A stretch of 64,000 nt of DNA, taken from assembly GCA_963764565.1 (NCBI GenBank), contig CAVXTD010000001.1, positions 77,467 through 141,466 of the forward strand, written 5' to 3'. This document shows, in pieces, positions 17,813 to 25,947 of this stretch. The notes below the pieces were generated by a model. The model was given only the letters and a program-made list of their open reading frames with translations. It had not been told where the DNA came from and ran no database searches. The DNA comes from DATBLE01 sp963764565 (GTDB lineage Bacteria; Actinomycetota; Thermoleophilia; Gaiellales; Gaiellaceae). Positions within the stretch are counted from its first letter, which is position 1. Each line of letters begins with the position of its first letter. The position numbers and the translations under genes are program-made.

Positions 17813-19162
17813 CTACTTGACGACGACCACGGGCAGGCCCGTCGTCTTGCCCTTGTCCGGCTTCGCAGGCGCCGCGCCGAACGTGATCTGGCCGCCGGAC
17901 AGCGCGGCCTTCGCGTACCGGTCGCAATCGACGTTGCGGGCGGAGACGCTGCGCACGGCGTCCCTGAAGACGCCATAGGAAGGCTTGGGCGTGAGGTCGG
18001 CCCAGAGCAGTCCCGACTGCCAGCCGGCGAGGTCCCTCTCGTCGGCGAGCTCGAAGTTGAAGAAGGCGGCGACACCGGGCTGGCAATAGGCAAGGCGCAG
18101 TGCATCCACGAGCTGTGTGCCTTGATCGGGAGCCGGCCCGTCGGTGCTGAGCGTGCCTCGACCGAGCCAGGCCGGGAGCGCCTGCCGGTCGGTCTCGGTG
18201 CCGCTGTACAGGCCGGCCTTCGCCGGGTCGATCGTCGTCTGGAATCCCTGCTCCATGTACCAGATGCTGACCTGGCGCTGACCGGGCAGCGGCTGACCCG
18301 TGCCCGCGAACGCCTCCTGGAGGACACCGATCAGCTTGTCGTAGTCGCCCTCGCCGATCGTGGTCGAGTTCGCATGTCGCACCCAGGGCCGTTCCGCGTT
18401 CGTGACCGGATACGGGTTGTGGCCGACCGTGTCGAGGATCGGCCTGGCGCGTCCGCTTGTCCGGTACGCCTCGCCCAGCTTGCGATAGAAGTTCACCGGC
18501 GAGTGCGAGACGTTGCCCGATGCCGAGGGCTTGTCGGTGCCGCGCGGGGCGGAGGCGGCGATCACGTTCACGTTCGACCGTGTCGCGTGCAGGAGGTCCC
18601 AGCAGCGCGCGAGGAGCGCTTCGTACTCCGCCGGCGCCACGCTCGTACCGTCGGCGGCGAACTGCGGTCGCCAGAACCGGCTGCTGTTCGGCTCGTTCCA
18701 GATCACCACATCGCTGACGCCGGGATAGCGTCGAAGCAGGCTGGCCACGAACGTGCAGTACCCATTCCGGTCCGCGTCCGTCTGGGGCGCGTCGTCCGGC
18801 CGACCGTAGACGGCGAGCACGACGCGAAGGCCGCCGCCCCAGGTAGCCAAGATCATTCGGTCGACCGGCTGGCGGTCGACGAGGCTGAGGCGCGTCTCGC
18901 CGGGCCGCCACGGCACCGTCACGCGCACGGCGCGCACACCGAGGTCGCGGGTGCGGGCGAGCGCGAGTTGCGCCTGCGGCTTGTCCGTCCACTTGAGGGT
19001 GTCGTCGGCGACGCCGACGAGCAGGCCGGGAGCGGCGTGGGCGGCGCCGGTCAGCACGCAGGCGAGAGCCGCGCAGCCAGCGAGTGTCCGAGCGGTGCGT
19101 TGCACACACTTTCCATCGGCGCCGCCGCGGCGAAACCTGAGGGTCAGGATGGGTGAGAGCAA
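17813..19162 (-). CDS. Secreted clan-A glycoside-hydrolase-like protein
   Basis: TIM-barrel glycosidase-like protein. A signal peptide (LAGCAALACVLTGAAHA) follows either the ATG at 19162 or a GTG at 19105; the GTG gives the more usual length. The clan A acid/base Glu is in VVIWNEPNSSRFW and the nucleophile Glu is plausibly in SIWYMEQGF, about 150 residues later. The late helix PGVAAFFNFELADE and SYGVFRDAV complete the barrel. The family resembles GH5/GH39-type domains, but the substrate is not readable. It probably shares a transcript with the metal cupin downstream. Confidence 0.8.
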   Translation of the reverse strand: MLSPILTLRFRRGGADGKCVQRTARTLAGCAALACVLTGAAHAAPGLLVGVADDTLKWTDKPQAQLALARTRDLGVRAVRVTVPWRPGETRLSLVDRQPVDRMILATWGGGLRVVLAVYGRPDDAPQTDADRNGYCTFVASLLRRYPGVSDVVIWNEPNSSRFWRPQFAADGTSVAPAEYEALLARCWDLLHATRSNVNVIAASAPRGTDKPSASGNVSHSPVNFYRKLGEAYRTSGRARPILDTVGHNPYPVTNAERPWVRHANSTTIGEGDYDKLIGVLQEAFAGTGQPLPGQRQVSIWYMEQGFQTTIDPAKAGLYSGTETDRQALPAWLGRGTLSTDGPAPDQGTQLVDALRLAYCQPGVAAFFNFELADERDLAGWQSGLLWADLTPKPSYGVFRDAVRSVSARNVDCDRYAKAALSGGQITFGAAPAKPDKGKTTGLPVVVVK

Positions 19163-19419
19163 CCCCTGGAGGTGGTACGGCGACCCGGAGGTGCTCGCGC
19201 TCGAACGGGAGCGTATCTTCCGGTCGGCCTGGCGCTACGTCGGCCATCTCGGTCGCCTCGCCGAGCCCTCGGCGTACGTCGCTGCCTCGCTGGTCTTCCA
19301 GGAGCAGAGTCGAATCCAGCGCGGCGTCGACGCGCCTGCTGGATCGAGGCAGGTTGCTGCCGGAGAGCGAGCGTCTGATCGCGGGCTTCCAGCAAGCGGT
19401 GGCGCAAACGCTTACGTAG
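19149..19419 (+). pseudogene. Rieske aromatic-ring oxygenase alpha subunit remnant with large internal deletion
   Basis: The first 45 residues, NPWRWYGDPEVLALERERI and FRSAWRYVGHLGRLAEP, match the N-terminus of Rieske non-haem iron oxygenase alpha subunits. The sequence then jumps to SRIQRGVD and, after a shift near 19333, to RLLDRGRLLPESERLIAGF, which is the family C-terminus. The Rieske cluster (CxH..CxxH) and the iron-binding domain, about 300 residues, are missing. A deletion this large, unlike the one-base shifts elsewhere, is unlikely to be a base-calling error. It overlaps the longer form of the divergent glycosidase start by 14 bases. Confidence 0.75.
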
Positions 19420-19425
19420 GCATCG

Positions 19426-19443
19426 CCCGGCCGTCCGGCCGGG
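19426..19443 (+). terminator. Hairpin after the Rieske remnant
   Basis: Arms CCCGGCC and GGCCGGG with a GTCC loop, 7 bases after the TAG of the remnant. No T-run follows, so factor-independent termination is uncertain. Confidence 0.4.
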
Positions 19444-19569
19444 TTGCTACGGTACTGGGGCAAGCGGAAAGCTAGACGGCTGAGCGGCCGCGGCGTGCCT
19501 CAGGGCGCGCGCACCCACGTGGATGACTGCTCGCATGTCGTCGCCAGAAAGACGGAGGAGATCAAGCGG

Positions 19570-20122
19570 ATGAAACGCGCATGCCTGCTGTTCACGCTCG
19601 CGGTGCTCGCGGTGGCGCTCGTTCCACCCGCGACGGCACGTCAGAGCGCAGCGCGCAGGACGCAGCGCGTCGATGCAGGCGCAGCTTGCGCGGCTGCTCG
19701 AGCGAATCGGCGACAACCGCGACGAGACATGGCGCTGGCAGAAGCTGATGCACCGCCCGCGCACGCCGTACGCGGGCAGCGCCAAGCGGCTACGCACGCT
19801 CGCGTACCGAGAATGGGCCCTTCGCCTCTGGCGCAGTCGTGCAGCCGCCGCGAAGAAACGGGCTCTCAACCCACCGCACGCCAGGGAATGGCGGTGCATC
19901 CATCGCTACGAGGGCTCGTGGACCGACCCAGCCGCTCCGTACTACGGCGGCTTGCAGATGGACCTCGAGTTTCAGGCCACCTACGGACCCGAGCTCCTTC
20001 GGGCCAAAGGGACGGCCGACCACTGGACTCGGCTCGAGCAGATGTGGGTTGCCGAGCGGGCGTACCGAACCCGGGGTTTCTACCCGTGGCCGAACACCGC
20101 CAGGTACTGTGGGTTGATCTGA
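19570..20122 (+). CDS. Secreted Rpf/transglycosylase-like protein (frameshifted)
   Basis: The ATG at 19570 follows GGAGGAGATC and opens a signal peptide (CLLFTLAVLAVALVPPATA). A shift near 19670 leads to the mature domain: helical QLARLLERIGDNRDETWRWQ, then WRCIHRYEGSWTDPAAPYYG, where the Glu in HRYEG is in the position of the lysozyme-like catalytic Glu. GGLQMDLEFQATYG and GTADHWTRLEQMWVAERAY follow, and the protein ends FYPWPNTARYCGLI. This matches small resuscitation-promoting-factor-like wall hydrolases of actinobacteria. Likely action: cleavage of peptidoglycan outside the membrane. Confidence 0.75.
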
Positions 20123-20177
20123 CCCCGAAACGGTTACGCTGCCCGTGATCGGGGCACCTTTTCTTCTTGGAGCCACC

Positions 20178-21215
20178 ATGGATCGACTGACGTTTCTGAT
20201 CGACCAGGCCGAGGAGCAGGGCTGCGTCAACCTGTCGCAGTTCAGTGAGCTTGTCCAGGAGCTCGACCTTGACGAGGAGGAGCTTGCGCGCATCTACGAG
20301 GAGCTGGCCGATCGTGGGATCGAGCTTTCCGACGACTGCGGCCGGGTCGGTACGGAGGACCCCACGTTCGACAACGAGGAGCTGGCGCACGCCACGACCG
20401 ACGCGCTCCAGTTGTTCCTCAACGAGGCCGGCCGTTACAAGCTGCTGACCGCCGAAGAGGAGGTCGAGCTCGCCAAGCAGATCGAGCGTGGCGACAAGGC
20501 GGCCAAGGATCTGATGATCAACTCCAATCTGCGCCTCGTGGTCTCGATCGCGAAGCGCTACCAGGGACACGGCCTCTCCCTCCTGGATCTGATTCAGGAG
20601 GGGATCATCGGGTTGATCCGAGCGGTCGAGAAGTTCGACCACCGCAAGGGCTTCAAGTTCTCGACGTACGCGACGTGGTGGATCCGCCAGGCCGTTCAGC
20701 GCGGGGTCGCCAACAAGTCCCGCACGATCCGGATCCCCGTGCACATCGTCGAGCGCGAGCAGAAGATCGCGCGCGCCGAGCGTGAGCTCGTCGCGAAGCA
20801 CGGCCGCCAGCCGACCGAGCACGAGCTGGCCAGAGCGGCGAAGCTCCCCTTGAAGCAGGTGCGCGAGGTGAAGTCGGCCGCGCGTGCGGTGACCAGCCTC
20901 GACCGGCCGATTGGCGACGATGGCTCCGGCTCATACGGTGATCTCTTCGCGGCCGAGCACGACCGGCCGGAGGAGGAGGTCGAGATCAGCCTGCGCGAAG
21001 AGACGGTGCGCAAGGCGCTCGCGCAGCTGCCGGAGCGCGAGCGGAGCGTGCTCGAGCTCCGCTACGGGATGGGGGCCGCCCAGGAGCCGCTCTCGCTCGA
21101 GGCAATCGGCAAGCAGCTCGGCCTGACGCGCGAGCGCGTGCGCCAGATCGAGGCTGGCGCTCTCGAGACACTGTCGATGCTGCGCGAAGTCGACAGCCTC
21201 CGAGACGCTGCGTAA
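20178..21215 (+). CDS. rpoD: RNA polymerase principal-type sigma factor (RpoD/SigA family)
   Basis: Sigma-70 of 345 residues from the ATG at 20178, with TTGGAG placed 6-11 bases before it. Region 1.1-like N-terminus (LTFLIDQAEEQGCVNLSQF), region 1.2 (TDALQLFLNEAGRYKLLTAE), region 2 (NLRLVVSIAKRYQGHGLSLL and FSTYATWWIRQAVQRGVAN), region 3 (PVHIVEREQKIARAERELVA) and region 4 with LGLTRERVRQIEAGALETL are all present. The short N-terminus is normal for group 1/2 actinobacterial sigma factors. Whether it is the sole housekeeping factor cannot be told from one window. Confidence 0.92.
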   Translation: MDRLTFLIDQAEEQGCVNLSQFSELVQELDLDEEELARIYEELADRGIELSDDCGRVGTEDPTFDNEELAHATTDALQLFLNEAGRYKLLTAEEEVELAKQIERGDKAAKDLMINSNLRLVVSIAKRYQGHGLSLLDLIQEGIIGLIRAVEKFDHRKGFKFSTYATWWIRQAVQRGVANKSRTIRIPVHIVEREQKIARAERELVAKHGRQPTEHELARAAKLPLKQVREVKSAARAVTSLDRPIGDDGSGSYGDLFAAEHDRPEEEVEISLREETVRKALAQLPERERSVLELRYGMGAAQEPLSLEAIGKQLGLTRERVRQIEAGALETLSMLREVDSLRDAA

Positions 21216-21358
21216 CGCTCGCGGCGGCTTCGCCGCCCGGCTCGCTCGCGTGGGGGAAACAGCCGGTTTCCCCCACGGGCCCCCTTCCCCAAAGGCGGCG
21301 TTCTCACCGTAGGCGGTGGTGTGCCGCGCCCGCCAGGTCGGTCGCGGCGGCGGAAAGG
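21216..21358 (+). repeat. Dispersed GGGGGAAAC hairpin repeat, full copy A
   Basis: Fills the whole gap between the convergent rpoD and yjbQ stops. Order: CGCTCGC-rich lead with its own small hairpin, a 12-bp stem at 21249-21277 (CGTGGGGGAAAC/GTTTCCCCCACG, loop AGCCG), GGCCCCCTTCCCC, a spacer, and a tail at 21319-21353 beginning GTGTGCCGCGCCCGCC. The tail is nearly identical to that of copy B at 58482. Confidence 0.85.
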
Positions 21359-21811
21359 CTAGTGCCCGACGACCTGGACCAGCCAGCGGCGGTCGCGCTC
21401 ACGGTCCAGCTCGAGGAAGAGCACGCGCTGCCACGTCCCGAGCTGTAGCTCGCCCTCCCGGATCGGGATCGACTCGCCCGCGGTGCCGAGCAGCATCGCC
21501 ATGCAGTGCGAATGGCCGTTGCCGAAGTCCATGTCCTCGGGACAGATGTTCTCGGTGCGACGGTCCCAGTCGTCATGGGCGTAGTAGGTCTCGCGCGGGA
21601 CGAGGCGAAGGAGGAGGCCGGCGAAGTCATCGAGGAAGCCTTGCTCGAACTCGTTGACGCGCACGCAGCAGGTGGTGTGCGGGGAGTAGACGCACGCGAT
21701 CCCCTCCTGGACACCGCTCTCGCGCACGGCCTCGATCACCTCGTCCGTGATGTCGCGGACGGTCAGCCCGCCGGCCGTGCGCAACTGCTGCTCGTGCTGG
21801 AAAACCTTCAC
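21359..21811 (-). CDS. yjbQ: YjbQ/UPF0047 family protein
   Basis: UPF0047 protein, 150 residues from the GTG at 21811 (VKVFQHEQQLRTAGG); the longer ORF has no family likeness upstream. The signature motifs are YSPHTTCCVRVNE and GNGHSHCMAMLLG, which supply the conserved His residues, and ENICPEDMDFGNG. In Escherichia coli and other species the family has been linked to thiamine phosphate synthesis activity in vitro, but its main role is unsettled. It stands alone and converges on rpoD. Confidence 0.9.
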   Translation of the reverse strand: MKVFQHEQQLRTAGGLTVRDITDEVIEAVRESGVQEGIACVYSPHTTCCVRVNEFEQGFLDDFAGLLLRLVPRETYYAHDDWDRRTENICPEDMDFGNGHSHCMAMLLGTAGESIPIREGELQLGTWQRVLFLELDRERDRRWLVQVVGH

Positions 21812-21898
21812 CGCTCGCTCACCCCCGAGTTGGCCTTGAACGTTGCCGCGTATTGTGCGGGATCGGCGCACGATGCGCCAACGCAGCTTCGCCGCCGA

Positions 21899-22825
21899 TC
21901 AGGGAGTGATCGTATCGGCCCAGGCGACGGTGAAGCCGCGGCCGTCCGGGGTCGGGTCGCCGGGCACGGCACCGGTCGTCGCCGCGTTCGGCGCCGCGCG
22001 GAAGCGGGCGTCGAGACCGCCGAGTCCGTTCTCGGCGAGGGTGATCGGCGTCGCCGACCAGGCCGGGTCGGTGATCGTTCCGGCGTGGCCGTCGCCGGTC
22101 GCGGCCGCTTGCAAGAACGTCACCGAGCCGAAGTTCGTCAGCGGCAGAGTGCGGCAGCGGCCCGAGCGCCCGCAGACAGACGGAGCCTCGGCGATCCACT
22201 CGGCTGAGGAGAGGTCTGGCTCGGCCAGCACCGTGCGCTGCGTGAAACGCGTGTGCCGCGTCCGGTTCGTGATCTGGAGGATGACCTCTGTTCCGCGGAC
22301 GAGCACCGCTCCGGTGATCGTGTCCCCTGGAGCGACCTTCAGGCGGATCGTGACGGGCGGTGCCGGGACGATCTCGTACCAGAGCGAGTACTCGGGCGTG
22401 CCGTCGGCCGTGCAGTTCGACTCGCTGCCGACCTGTTCGAGTGCCTGGGAGGTCTCGGAGAAGCCACCGAGGCCGACCCAGAACGCGGAATAGCTCGCCT
22501 GGCCGGCCGAGCATGTGGGCCGGGGCAGTTTCCAGGTTCCGGTTACGTTTGTGAACGCGGTCGGCACGCCGGTCGGTGCCGTGCCGGTGATCGCGTACCC
22601 GGCCCAGTTCGAGGAGACAGAAGGAGACTGCTCGGCCCGGAGCGGCGCGAAGGTCGGCCCCGCCGGCTCCACGGACGCCGCTGCCGCGGGCGTGAACGCG
22701 AGCGCCAAGCCGAGACAGAGCAGCGCAACGGCAATGCTGCCGCGGTCGCGCGTCTGCTCGCCGAGTGTCGACACCGTCACCACAGAAAAGCAGATGTGCC
22801 TGAGAAGCGGCTGAGAGCGAGCCAT
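21899..22825 (-). CDS. Secreted G1-family glutamic peptidase-like protein
   Basis: 308 residues from the ATG at 22825, with a hydrophobic export segment (VALLCLGLALAFTPAAAA). The mature domain has SVSSNWAGYAITG, FTNVTGTWKLPRPTC, YSAFWVGLGGF with EQVGSESNC, and SLWYEIVPAPPVTI. The Gln after the WVGLGGF strand and the Glu of WYEIVPAP match the catalytic Gln/Glu pair of eqolisins. Cysteines in TCSAGQ and SNC may form a disulphide. Eqolisins act at acid pH on proteins; the target is unknown. It is the last gene before the tRNA 3'-end duplicate. Confidence 0.83.
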   Translation of the reverse strand: MARSQPLLRHICFSVVTVSTLGEQTRDRGSIAVALLCLGLALAFTPAAAASVEPAGPTFAPLRAEQSPSVSSNWAGYAITGTAPTGVPTAFTNVTGTWKLPRPTCSAGQASYSAFWVGLGGFSETSQALEQVGSESNCTADGTPEYSLWYEIVPAPPVTIRLKVAPGDTITGAVLVRGTEVILQITNRTRHTRFTQRTVLAEPDLSSAEWIAEAPSVCGRSGRCRTLPLTNFGSVTFLQAAATGDGHAGTITDPAWSATPITLAENGLGGLDARFRAAPNAATTGAVPGDPTPDGRGFTVAWADTITP

Positions 22826-22845
22826 CGCTCGCGTAAAGCGGTCTC

Positions 22846-22873
22846 GAATGGGCCCGCCTGGATTCGAACCAGG
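22846..22873 (-). repeat. 28-bp duplicate of the tRNA 3' end (attachment-site-like)
   Basis: Identical over 28 bases to 24838-24865, which covers the T arm and acceptor 3' strand of the tRNA at 24841-24914 plus three flanking bases. The 5' part of the tRNA is absent here. Both copies have the same orientation, 1992 bases apart. This is the layout of a right attachment site left by integration at a tRNA 3' end; a decayed tRNA duplicate is the alternative. Confidence 0.7.
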
Positions 22874-22943
22874 TGTAGCGGCGGCTGGCCACGGCCCACC
22901 GGGGTCGTCTGAGTCGTCAGTGCTGGAGCGGGGGCGCGGAGCG

Positions 22944-24720
22944 TCAGGCGGGGGAAGGCGGAGCGGAGGTAACGAGCGCCAGATGGTCGGCGTCCGGGAG
23001 GGGGCGCTCGACGCGGTTTCGGCCTCGCGACTTTGCCAGGTACATGGCCCGATCGGCGATTCGAAGGAGCTGAGTTGGCTCCGTCGCGTCATCCGGTGCA
23101 ATGGCGACGCCGAAACTGGCCGTGACCGTCTGAGGAAGGCCGGGAACCGTCGTCTCCGCGATCGTCGCCCGAAGCCGCTCAGCCGCCTCCAAGGCCCCGT
23201 CATGGTCTGTGTCGGGGAGAAGCAGCACGAACTCCTCGCCGCCGAAACGGCCGGCGAAGTCACTTGTCCGCAGGCGACTGGGAAACTGCCGCTCCGACCG
23301 CTGCGAGTAGCTCGTCACCTCGCTCGTGCCCGTAGACGTCATTGACACGCTTGAAGTGGTCGAGGTCGAAGACGACGGCCGCAAGCTGTCCGCCCGTGCG
23401 TTGCGCGAATGCACTCATTCGCTTGAGTGTCTGCTCGATCGAGCGCTTGTTCGGTAGACCGGTGAGGGCGTCGGTGAGAGCGCGGGTGTTTGCGAGTGCG
23501 AGGTTGCGGAGGTTCGCGAGCACCGGAGCGGCTTGGCTCACGGAGTCTGTGATGCGCCGCAGTTCGTCAGGGGTCGCAGGTGCGCCACTCTGGACGAGTA
23601 CAGATCCGATCACCTCGCCTCCGACGAGTGAGGGGATGCATGTCGAGCAGGTACCCGAGCAGAGCTCGCAGGTGAGGAGGGGCTCGTCGTCCCCGCCGCA
23701 CTCGTAGGGTCGGGCGAACCGGACCGCAAGACACGAGTCGGGCTGTGCCTCTTGGAGTCGCGCTCCCAGGGGAGAGTCGTTCGGGAGCTTGGTCATCGGC
23801 TCAAGCCTGTTCTCACTGTTGTTGCGGTTGAGGACGACGACCGTGCTTGCGCGGACGCGGCGCTCGAGGTGACGCTTGAGCAGGTGATGCGCCTCTTCCT
23901 CGCCGCGCGTGACCTGGAGGATCTCAGTGAATTCGCGTTGCGATTCGTGGTACTCGATTTCCTCCGCGCGGCGGCTGGCACTCTCCTCCATGTGCTGCTC
24001 GTTCTCGGCGGAAATCCGGGCGTGCTCGCGACCGCGACGAAGGTAGAAGAGACCGAAGACGGCCATCGCGACAGTACTCAGAGCGCCGAGTATCAAGGCG
24101 AGCACCCGATTCCGGTCAACGCTGTGCGTCCGGCTGTCGCTGGCGGAGAGAAAGCTCTCGAACGCTGCTGTCGTCCCAGCAGCGTAAATCCGCTTCTGCT
24201 GCTGGTACTCCGTGCCGGTCAGGAGCGCGATCGCGTGAACGTGATCCCCCAGGCGGCCCAAGTCGAAGGAGCGTCGCTCCATTCCCACGAGCGCGCGATT
24301 CGCCGCATCCGTTTGCGCGATCGCCGCAGCCGCCTCGCGCGTGCCCACAAGTGTGACCGTTTCTCGGATCAGGCGGTCGAGCTGGGGGGCGAGTTGGCCG
24401 TATCGCCGCTCGTACACGGGGTTGCCCGTGACGGCGCCGAGGCGCGCAGAGCCCGTCAACGCCTCGTCGTAGTACCTGATTCGCTCGATGTTCTTCGTGA
24501 TGACGGCACGCTGCTCGTAGATCGCGATCGTCTGGCTCTCAAAGTGACGGGTGCTGAGAACGAGCCCGACCGTGATAGCCACAAGGAAGCACACCGCGAG
24601 GTAGGGACTCCACCGCCTCAGCAGCCTCGCCAGGCGGTGCTTCCGCGGGAGCCCGCAAATGTTCACGACAGTGGTCCTATCGGCGGACCCGCGGGCTCCC
24701 TGGATCCCCACTACGAACAA
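22944..24720 (-). CDS. Membrane GGDEF diguanylate-cyclase-like protein (frameshifted)
   Basis: Start drawn at 24720; a GTG at 24666 is an alternative that places the first membrane helix (YLAVCFLVAITVGLVL) nearer the N-terminus. A helical extracytoplasmic sensor follows, then a second helix (VLALILGALSTVAMAVFG), a coiled linker, and a GAF-like domain with a Cys-rich motif (PLLTCELCSGTCSTCIPS). The GGDEF domain starts DALTGLPNKRS. A shift near 23280 leads to GRFGGEEFVLLLP and ends at 22944. The active-site GGEEF is intact. Base composition looks lower in GC than the neighbours, and the gene fills the interval between the tRNA and its 3'-end duplicate. Confidence 0.85.
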
Positions 24721-24840
24721 GACGATCAGGATCGCGGATGCCCCTGCGCGGTCACGCCAACCCGGCGCCAGGCTGGGCGGGCGGGGGGCTGCTCGGTGCG
24801 GCGTCGAGCTTCCCCCGCCCTGGTTACGCCGATTGAGGAA

Positions 24841-24914
<74 letters not shown>

Positions 24915-25350
24915 GGCACTCGGGAGCGTACTCCCACCGAATTCGGTGGGGTTGCCGTGCGCGGCATCGAGGCCCGGCCGAGCCGGATGCCGAAATCGGC
25001 CCGATCACGTCCGACGGCAGGACCACAATCCGGGCGGTTCGGATGCATAGGACCGATGAACAGCAGGCGACGGCCGAGGCCTTGACTGGGCGTGCGCCTG
25101 AGTACGAGTATCACCCCGCAGGCGTACATGGACGGGAGGAATCCAGGATGCGAGCTCCGGGTAGACGAGCCGCCTCGGATTGCCGAGCGCTCGACGCGAC
25201 CCTGTTGTCGCACGTCGCCCGACCGACCACGCCCTGCAGCTCTCTCCGCGAGGCGAGCAATCCCTCTCGTCCTCGAGCGGGGAGGCCGGCCGGCCGCCGA
25301 GTGGGCAGTCGGCCGCATTCTGTCGTAGACCAAGGGAGAAAGGAGCTCTT
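24915..25350. other. Intergenic region upstream of the tRNA and the 25351 gene
   Basis: About 436 bases with no convincing gene; overlapping open frames here have no family likeness. It holds a perfect 18-bp palindrome at 24933-24950 (CCCACCGAATTCGGTGGG), 19 bases upstream of the tRNA 5' end on the minus strand, where it could affect tRNA transcription. The rest is probably promoter and leader sequence for the divergent tRNA and the membrane gene. No transposon ends were seen. Confidence 0.5.
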
Positions 25351-25863
25351 GTGCTAGAGCTGTCATTGGTGGTGTGGGGCCTCGCGGCTGCCACGCTCGG
25401 CTGGTACTGGGCGGGCGTGTCCGAAGGCCGCACCAGCTGGGTGCCGCTCGCGGGCGCGAGTGTGATTCTTGCGGGGATCACGATCTTCGCCGCAGGCGAC
25501 ACCCCGATCTCGGTTTGGGGATTCGCAGCCGTCGCAGCTGCCGGGGCGGGTCTCGCTGCGGCGGAGACGGGCTGGGGAGTCGTTTCCGACCGGACGCTCG
25601 GGTTCTTCTCACTGGCCGCAGCGGGGGCATTCGCGCTTTCCTGCGCCAGCTGGGCGAAGGACACCGGCCCGGGCGGTCATTTCGACATCCTGGCTCTCGG
25701 ACTGCTGCTCGCGGCGATCGCAGCCGCGCTGGCGTTCGTCGCTGCGGCGCTCGTGCCGCCGTCGGCCGTCTTCCGGCGGGTGCTCGGCTGGGGGCTGGTG
25801 CTCGCGGGCTTCGGCGTCGGGTTCTTGGGCTACGCTCCGTCCCTCGGCGTGAACATCGGCTAG
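25351..25863 (+). CDS. Small polytopic membrane protein of unknown function
   Basis: GTG start at 25351 after AAGGAGCTCTT. The 170-residue protein is almost entirely hydrophobic, with about six short helices (LSLVVWGLAAATLGWYWAG, LAGASVILAGITIFAAG, FAAVAAAGAGLAAAE, FFSLAAAGAFALSCA, LALGLLLAAIAAALAFVAAA, VLGWGLVLAGFGVGFLG). Only a few charged residues occur in the loops, and no cofactor motif is visible. Not recognised. It lies 85 bases upstream of the prkA gene and could share its promoter. Confidence 0.7.
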   Translation: MLELSLVVWGLAAATLGWYWAGVSEGRTSWVPLAGASVILAGITIFAAGDTPISVWGFAAVAAAGAGLAAAETGWGVVSDRTLGFFSLAAAGAFALSCASWAKDTGPGGHFDILALGLLLAAIAAALAFVAAALVPPSAVFRRVLGWGLVLAGFGVGFLGYAPSLGVNIG

Positions 25864-25947
25864 TAGCGAGGGATTCACGAGATCGGGACGAGAGGGCCGG
25901 TACCTGTCGCCGGCCCTCTCGTTCTTTCGGCCAGGGAGGTAGGGGAG

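Noticed and set aside
21216..21358. Small proteins translated from the dispersed hairpin repeat (frames reading APAMSVAAAE or CRARHVGRGG)
   Set aside because: The similar peptides at several sites come from the repeated DNA, in both orientations and different frames, so they are not genes.
22848..23345. Open frames beginning GPPGFEPG or containing AWIRTR around the tRNA and its 3' duplicate
   Set aside because: These peptides are translations of the tRNA sequence and not real proteins.
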